DNA of 64,000 bases. Origin: Tetracentron sinense. Taxonomy: Eukaryota > Streptophyta > Magnoliopsida > Trochodendrales > Trochodendraceae. Where the stretch lies: positions 6,157,501 through 6,221,500 of the forward strand of contig CM026571.1 of assembly GCA_015143295.1 (NCBI GenBank), written 5' to 3'. Made by a program: the position numbers and the translations under genes. This document shows positions 57,968-64,000 of the stretch, piece after piece; positions within the stretch are counted from its first letter, which is position 1; the number at the start of each line of letters is the position of its first letter. Under the pieces are notes generated by a model that was not told the DNA's origin, did no database searches, and worked only from the letters and a program-made list of their open reading frames with translations.

Positions 57968-60881
57968 TTATTCTTCTCTGGTAGAAAGACTCCTCTGCGA
58001 AAGAGAGGAGAGCGAACGCAAATCTGAAGCCAAGAAAGCTCTATAATCCTTACGGATGCTCCAAAGGATTTCAGCACACCTCCTCATGCTCGGTCGGCTC
58101 TGTCTGGTTGGAGCCAAGCATTGTAAGGCTAGCTCAAGAATCTTATCTAGTGCTAATTTAGTTGCAGCAGTCCCGTTAAGCCTTGGGTCCAATGTTAGAA
58201 TCGCCTCTCCCTCAGCGAACTTCTTCATTGCCTATATTTTCACCAATCGGAGTTAGGATAGTTTAGATATTTATAGCAAAGTGAAAACCCTAGTCCTTTT
58301 TTTCTTCTTGTTTTTTTTTTTTTTTCGCAATTCGTAAATTCATAATGACTTTTTATTCGCACAAAAAATGAGTAAAAAGTAGTAGCGATTTGGAGGGAGG
58401 TAGTGGCACAAAGAAAAGGAGAAGGAGAAAGCATACCCATCTTGCAGTTACCCGTTCATCGAGCATCCTTCTGGGTTCAATAGGGCGTCTTCCTGAGACT
58501 AGTTCCACCAGTAATACACCGAACGAGAAAACATCACTCTTCTCAGTCAGTTGATAGGTTCTCAGGTACTCTGGGTCCAAGTAGCCGGCAGTTCCTTTAA
58601 CTTGAGTCGATACATGGGTGGCCCCTGTATCACTGTCAGCCCCAAGTCGAGCAAATCCAAAGTCAGCCACCTTGGCGCGAAGCTTTTCAGTGAGGAGAAT
58701 GTTGGAAGACTTAATGTCTCTGTGGATGATTGGATGATCTGTATAGCAAATGATTCCAGTCATTTGATATTGATCTCTCTAAGGGCCCCCTTTTTTTTTT
58801 TTTTTTGCTGTGACTTATAAAGCTTGACACTCTGCACTTTGTCATGGTAGTTATTAGGAAATTTAAGTCACTTTGCTAAGGTTTTTAATAAAATTAATTC
58901 TTACCATCATGAGGATGATTCTTACCATCATGAGGTTGAGTCTTATCATTTTTATGAGATTTGAAACCATTCATTATGCTTCATTTGAATTCTTACGGGA
59001 ATTGTAATCCAAGAGATGAAAAACACACACGATACATCTAGTTCTCAAAAGAAAATGCAGATTATCAAATGACAAAACTTGCCGGATATTATTAGTCTCA
59101 GCGAAAGAACTGACCCTAACAGATGTTACACCTCCTCACTTGGATGGAAACTAAAAGAAGTTTCAAAACCATACCTGTATACATGTGAAGATAGGTTACT
59201 GCATGAGCCACATCGATCGCTATATCAAGCCGCGCAGCAAGGTCAAGAATGGTCCCATTCATACCTGCATTTGGCCATTTAATCATTTCTTATGCATTCA
59301 CACAAAGAGCTCTAAATCAGCATGACTGCTAAATGAAGGGCAACGAAAGTCAGACAGAAAGAACTCACAATCCAAGTGTTCTCTGAGGGTTCCATTGGTA
59401 ACATGCTCAACAACAACAATTCTTTCATCTTCATGTTCCAAATACCCAAAAAACTTCACCAAATTCAAATGCTCAACCCTTGCCAATGTTTGGATCTCAC
59501 TTTGGAATTCCACAGTCAAATGCGTATCATATGCACTCTGCAAACAAAGTGAAACCACAAACTAGGTCAGACCCCATTTCAGTCAATCTGTTTTGTGCCT
59601 CATTACCATAAGAAAAGGAAAGGAAACTCCAGTATATAATCACCCTCCAACCTTCTTTGCACGTTTAAAAGCGACGAGGGTGCCGTCTTCGAGTATCCCC
59701 TTGTAGACAGTCCCAAACCCGCCTTTTCCGATCTTGAAGGAGGGAGAGAAGTTCCTGGTAGCTTTGTAGATCTCTTCCATGGTGAATTTCAAACTCCCAG
59801 GCTCTGTCATTTGAGGTGAATTGTATGAAGTAGTATAGATTCCTCGATTCGATCGATTTGAATTACGAGAATTACGGCTCCTCTCACTTCCAGCACCTGA
59901 AGTATCCGATGTAACTGGCAGAGGATAAAACAAGCAACAAATTTTGTTCTACCTTAGCTTATCCCTTGCATGAAAAAAAATTAACAACAAAAAATAAGGA
60001 AATTAATTTAATGGAAAGAATCCTGCTTTACTCATATTCTACTGTAGCTTATCTCTTGCATGAAAGTTTTTTTTTTTAGAACAAAGGAAACTAATTTAAT
60101 GGAAAGAGTGCTCATTTTCTGCTTTAACTCACATTCTAGTAGAGATGAAAAAATTACATAAAAAAGAAAACAAATATATGAACTGCAGATCGGTCTCTAC
60201 AGAGTACAGATCATATTAATTGCATAACTGCGTTAATTTCTCTTGTTAATTATCCAGACATGCAGCGAATTGAGAACTGCATAGATCAAATGTACTCCAA
60301 GCCATGGAAGAATGAGCAAGATTAAACAGAAATTTAAAATAAATTAATAAATTGTTTTAATTGACAGTTCTTATCCATTTCTCTTTTATGGCGCCAGAAT
60401 TCCCTTTCTCCTTTTTCAATCATAAAATTAAAGCAAAAATTCTTGAAAACAAACAAAAAAAAATTATAAAAGGAAAAATCGTCAATATTGAGACTTTTAG
60501 ATTGATATCACGAGATCCAAACCGCACAGTCAAATCAAACACAAATTCCAGAAAAGAAAAAAACTCTCTGATCATCTAATATCCACCAAATTTCAGAGAT
60601 TTTGGGTGAAAATTAAGAAAGAAATTACCAGAAGGAGGCTTGAATTCATCAGAATCTCCAATTTTTTTACAAGTTCTCGTCTCTGGAGGAGTGAAACACG
60701 CTCCAAACGCTCCAGCAACCGATCTAGCCGCGATTATCACGGGATTCCGACCGGATCCCGGCCTACGACAGCTAGAAACTTCAGAATATGCAGGGCTCTG
60801 CGAGAATTCGGATCCAAGTGGAGTTTTCCGGCCATCGGAGCTAAATTTGAGACTGTCGTCGAGCGATCCGGTGCTTCTCAT
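57968..60881 (-). CDS. CRCK: Calmodulin-binding receptor-like cytoplasmic kinase (CRCK), 6 exons, 446 aa
   Basis: Exons (transcript order): 60881-60629, 59914-59652, 59537-59369, 59264-59175, 58738-58437, 58231-57968, together 1341 nt in frame. There is no signal peptide or membrane span. The N-terminal 125 residues are Ser/Arg-rich. The kinase domain is complete: glycine loop [11 protein letters not shown] (147-157), Lys168 in VAFKR, Glu186, HRDIKSSN (264-271, Asp266), DFG (284-286), GYLDPEY, and the CRCK-type end [18 protein letters not shown] / [11 protein letters not shown]. CRCKs are plant Ser/Thr kinases of the RLCK class that bind Ca2+/calmodulin and are linked to stress signalling. 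Which CRCK number it corresponds to cannot be told by eye. The donor after exon 2 (AAGGTTGGA) is unusual but keeps the frame. Intron 4 consists largely of a MITE. Confidence 0.9.
58783..59116. mobile_element. PIF/Harbinger MITE filling intron 4 of the CRCK gene
   Basis: TAA flanks both sides (58780-58782 and 59117-59119). The ends resemble those of 40913-41208 (left GACTTATAAAGCTTGACACT, right TAGTCTCAGCGAAAGAACTG). It is more diverged than that copy and has a T run at the left end. It makes up about three quarters of the 436-bp intron. Confidence 0.75.
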
Positions 60882-62300
60882 CGTCGGAGATTTTGTGACG
60901 GTGAAATGGCGGGGAGTTGGCGGCCAAAAACGCCAACTCTTTCGAGGCTTTGATTTATTTATTTATTTTTGGATTGACGACTCCAAAGACTCACTACCGT
61001 AATTCAAAACGTGACAGACAAGTCTACGAGAGGAGAGAAACTTCGAAAACAATTATACGCGTGCTTTTGTCAACTATCTTGACCCGTTGCTATCCGGACT
61101 CCAACGTATGGCTCGGGCTTAATAGGTGGAAATGATCGGGTAATAATATCTTCAACCCGTACCCGTTCTGATCATTAAGGTGCTCACTCGTTATGGTTAA
61201 CGGGTTGAATAACCCATTATGAACCGACCCACTTGTCCATAAACTATACTCGTCCAGAATTTGAGAATATCTATTCTAACGGTCATGGCCCTAATTGAAT
61301 AAGAGGAATGCTAGCCCTATTCTCGAAGACTTTCTTACAATAAGATAAAAAGTGTCCTTTATGGACTGGTCCAATAATGTTTTGCGGAATAGTCCCCTCG
61401 TCTGCCGAAGAGGGGACTATTCCTCCTGACTCTCATGTAGCCGACCCTTCCAACTCCTATTTAACTAGGTTAGGTTTTTTTTAGCCCTTTAATTAAATTT
61501 TTTTTATTTAATTTTAAAAAAAATAATGGTAGATAGATGAACCCTAAGGATGGATGAATCTTAACCACTGTTAAATATGATTAGAAGGGGGACACATGGT
61601 AAGAAAGTGAGAGTCGAGACTGAAGGGGGATCACAGGATCCCCTAAATCTTAACACCATAGAAAGCATCTAATACTATCTAAAAGTTTTAGTCATATCAC
61701 ATCGGTGAATGATGTACACCGGTGAAACTTAATCCACTCGAACCATTAGAACTATTTATAGAGATTTCTCTAAGAAATACTCGAAGCCCGATCCTTATTC
61801 TTCGCTATCCCCACGAAGCTTTAGAATCTCTCTTTGGAATTGATGAAGCATGAGGAAGAAAATAGAGTAATGGTGTAGACTTTCTATCACCCACAACCTT
61901 AAGGTTCAAAACTCTAAAGTAGCAAAACCCAATTTGAAGAACCCTTAGTAGCTCACGAAATTCCTTAGGAGCTCACGGTTGGAGAGGGATGAGAGGGAGA
62001 GTGAAAAAATTCTGGAGAATTATGAATACTCCTCTCCTCCATGTTTTGGTGTTGGATATTTATAAATTAGATTTAATCCAAATCCTACTCCAACTTGATC
62101 TTATCTTTTATGAAATATTTATCAATAGTAACTCTTATTATTAATTAAACAATATCCTAGCTTATCTATAACTACTTTAGTTATAGTAAACCTACTAATT
62201 AAATAGTCCTTATTAAATAAGAATTCCTTAATTAATAGAGATAAGTCAATAATCAACAACTGAATGAATCCTAGTCAAACTAGGAAACCTTAACCACAAA
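60882..62300. other. Upstream region of the CRCK gene and intergenic repeats
   Basis: The promoter and leader of the minus-strand kinase occupy the first few hundred bases. A perfect 14-bp hairpin GGAATAGTCCCCTC...GAGGGGACTATTCC lies at 61386-61423 (10-base loop). A family-C right arm (GGATGAATCTTAACCACTGT, about 61551-61570) follows. The rest is AT-rich and unremarkable. Confidence 0.45.
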
Positions 62301-62847
62301 GGGGGGGGGGGGGGGGGGGTGAGCATCAAGGGGGTGCGAACTTTGAGGAGCTTTAGACTCTGTCAACATCCCATTTTTACACCCCCTTTTAATCCTGATT
62401 AACCAAGTTAACCATGGTTAGCTCTCCCTAATCCTAGGACAACCCTTAGGTCAAGCCCAAACCCTAAAACCTAAAACCTGTAGGCTCAAGGCCCATTAGC
62501 AATCCCTAAGCCTAAAACCCTAGGTTAACCTTAGCTAAACCCTAGGTCTAACCCTAGTCTAAACCCTAGACCTAGCCCTAACCTAATCCCTAGCCGAGGC
62601 CTGAGGCCAAGCCCTCACGGGCTCAAAGCTCATTTGCAAATCCTAAAGCCTTAAAACCTAGAGCCTAGACCTTTGGGGGCCCAAGCAAGGGCCCACCAAC
62701 CCCTAGGGGTCCACTTGGGTAGGGCCAACACCCTTCAATTTGAAAACAGGCGGGAAACCCCCCCCCCCCCCTCCCCCCAAATAGGCAAACCTAGACCCCT
62801 TTTGGCCCAAGTGTGTGAGGGCGTGGCCCAAAACGGTAAGTGTGCAG
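62301..62847. repeat. Poly-G and poly-C tracts around a degenerate AACCCTAG array
   Basis: A 19-base G run (62301-62319) and a C run interrupted once (62758-62778) bracket about 300 bp rich in AACCCTAG/AACCTAAA phrases (62400-62680). These resemble, but are not, the plant telomere repeat CCCTAAA. Units are irregular, so this is not a telomere. Confidence 0.6.
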
Positions 62848-64000
62848 GGTGTCGATAATTAGTTTACCGACATTCTCAATTTTCTTTGTTTTGAGAGTGG
62901 CGGTAAACTAATTACCCCCACCCTGAAAAATTTGCAGAATCACATACAAGAGCCCCCTGCTCCACCTTGGGTCTCTCCCTTTGTGTCCCCCACGCCTGTT
63001 AAAATGCCCAAACTACCCATGGCCTTCCCTTAGCGTATAAAAACACCCCCTTATCAAGCTTTCAGAGGGTCCACAATTTCCATATCCAAAGCTCTATCCA
63101 AACACGTCCAGCTCAAGACCACCCCTTCCAACCTTAACCCTTCATCGCAGGAGATCCGTAGGCAGTTCAGGGACTTACCCCAGGTTCCCCTCAACTCTCC
63201 TCAGCTCTAATCCAGCCACCACCCCGTGAAGCCACTGTTACCACCTGTGAAGGCTGAATAGTGAGGGTAGGATCCTACCCTTCCCATTTCGATTTTTGCA
63301 AACCATGTAAGGTCCCTTGTCCTATTCCAGTGGCCATTATTTTCTTTTATTATTCTTGTTTTGCTTAAGTTCAACCCAAGGACAGTGGTCCCCCTACTCC
63401 ATCGTGGGTATGGGGGACCCTTAAGGGATAATAGCTTAGTCTTGTAGTTTCTCAGAGGCTTGGAAGCTCCCTATAGTTGTTGGAGGTCCCTCAAACCATG
63501 AGGACACCCTTGGCATGGCTCTAGTGCAGCCCCGTATGGGGTAAATCAGTTTTTTGCAGAGTTTCAGTAATAGCGGTAAACTGATTAACGCCATTATAGA
63601 ACCTCACTGTTGTAGGCATTTTAACCCTGGTTAGTTTAACCCCTGGTCAAATCCAAGGGTATGGGTAGGACCCTCTGCCTGTCCCCTACCTCCCATAAAA
63701 ATTTCAGACCCTGATTCATTGTTTAACCATAGTTAAAACCCCTTGGTTTAGAACTGTCAAAAATGGCAGTAATTCTATTACCGCCATTCATGATCCTATG
63801 CTTGCAGTGTTGTTGGGCTTGCTTGAGGCCCATCTCAGACCACCTCAGCCCATGTCAGGGCCCACTCTGAAGCCCAGGACCTTCTGGACTCTTTCTTGAC
63901 CAAACCCTAAGGGTCATTGACCCTGTGTTATCCCTTAACCTGGGTTAAAAACCTTGCAAAACTCTGTGAAAATGCTCTGGATGGCGGTAGATCATCTACC
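62848..64000. repeat. Unclassified repeat with serial GGCGGTA/TACCGCC hairpins, cut by the window end
   Basis: Inverted pairs occur at 62856-62917 (AATTAGTTTACCGACATTCT and GTGGCGGTAAACTAATT), 63545-63588 (AATCAGTTT...GCGGTAAACTGATT), 63764-63790 (AATGGCAGTAAT...ATTACCGCCATT) and 63982-64000 (GGCGGTAGATCATCTACC, cut). A TATA-like GTATAAAAACACC lies at about 63036-63048, so part may be a promoter-bearing terminal region of a retroelement. No coding frame. Confidence 0.5.

Noticed and set aside
62400-62680. AACCCTAG-rich stretch as a telomere or interstitial telomere
   Set aside because: Units are irregular and never form consecutive CCCTAAA runs. The flanks are ordinary repeat DNA.

Overview
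The window is eukaryotic nuclear DNA from a flowering plant, most probably a eudicot or magnoliid-type dicot. It is AT-rich, its genes have many GT-AG introns, and plant-specific families (GRAS, WRC, CRCK, SR45a-like) are separated by dense, mostly non-autonomous transposon debris. I cannot name the species. All gene models below were assembled by eye from splice sites and reading-frame continuity. Each coding sum is a multiple of three, but none has been checked against transcripts.

Five host genes are supported. (1) A SCARECROW-LIKE 8 GRAS transcription factor on the minus strand (1-1589) runs off the left edge. (2) A WRC-domain nuclear protein on the plus strand (20548-21844, 3 exons, 277 aa) has a decayed duplicate of its first exon and intron about 1.7 kb upstream. 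(3) A 14-exon, 845-aa TMEM8/PGAP6-like membrane protein (33492-42384, plus) keeps the complete CREST hydrolase signature. (4) An SR45a-like splicing factor (46867-56535, plus, 6 coding exons, 172 aa) has its RNA-binding domain split by a 6.8-kb transposon-filled intron. (5) A calmodulin-binding receptor-like cytoplasmic kinase (57968-60881, minus, 6 exons, 446 aa) is convergent with gene 4.

The rest is a transposon landscape. It holds an LTR element with 1-kb LTRs and almost no interior (2570-5682), a TRIM-like fossil (30719-31085) and a solo LTR of the same family (about 39406-39525). Three plant Helitrons have readable termini (22271-22550, 27110-27763, 52760-53825). Two hAT MITEs have perfect 8-bp target duplications, and there are several PIF/Harbinger MITEs with TAA or TTA duplications. 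A Mutator-like element carries a fragment of a PPR gene (24675-26016), and there are two LINE fragments. Long palindromes fall into three families (called A, B and C here) and are sprayed over the window. Families A and C share a core resembling TTAACTGTGGTTAAG, and half of the family-A arm also lies inside the Helitrons.

The 3' end of the window (62.3-64 kb) is an unclassified repeat with poly-G and poly-C tracts, a degenerate AACCCTAG array and a series of hairpins with GGCGGTA/TACCGCC stems. The strongest second looks are the Helitron/palindrome relationship, the PPR-carrying Mutator element, the decayed WRC duplicate, the hairpin series at the right edge, and a candidate poison exon in the SR gene.
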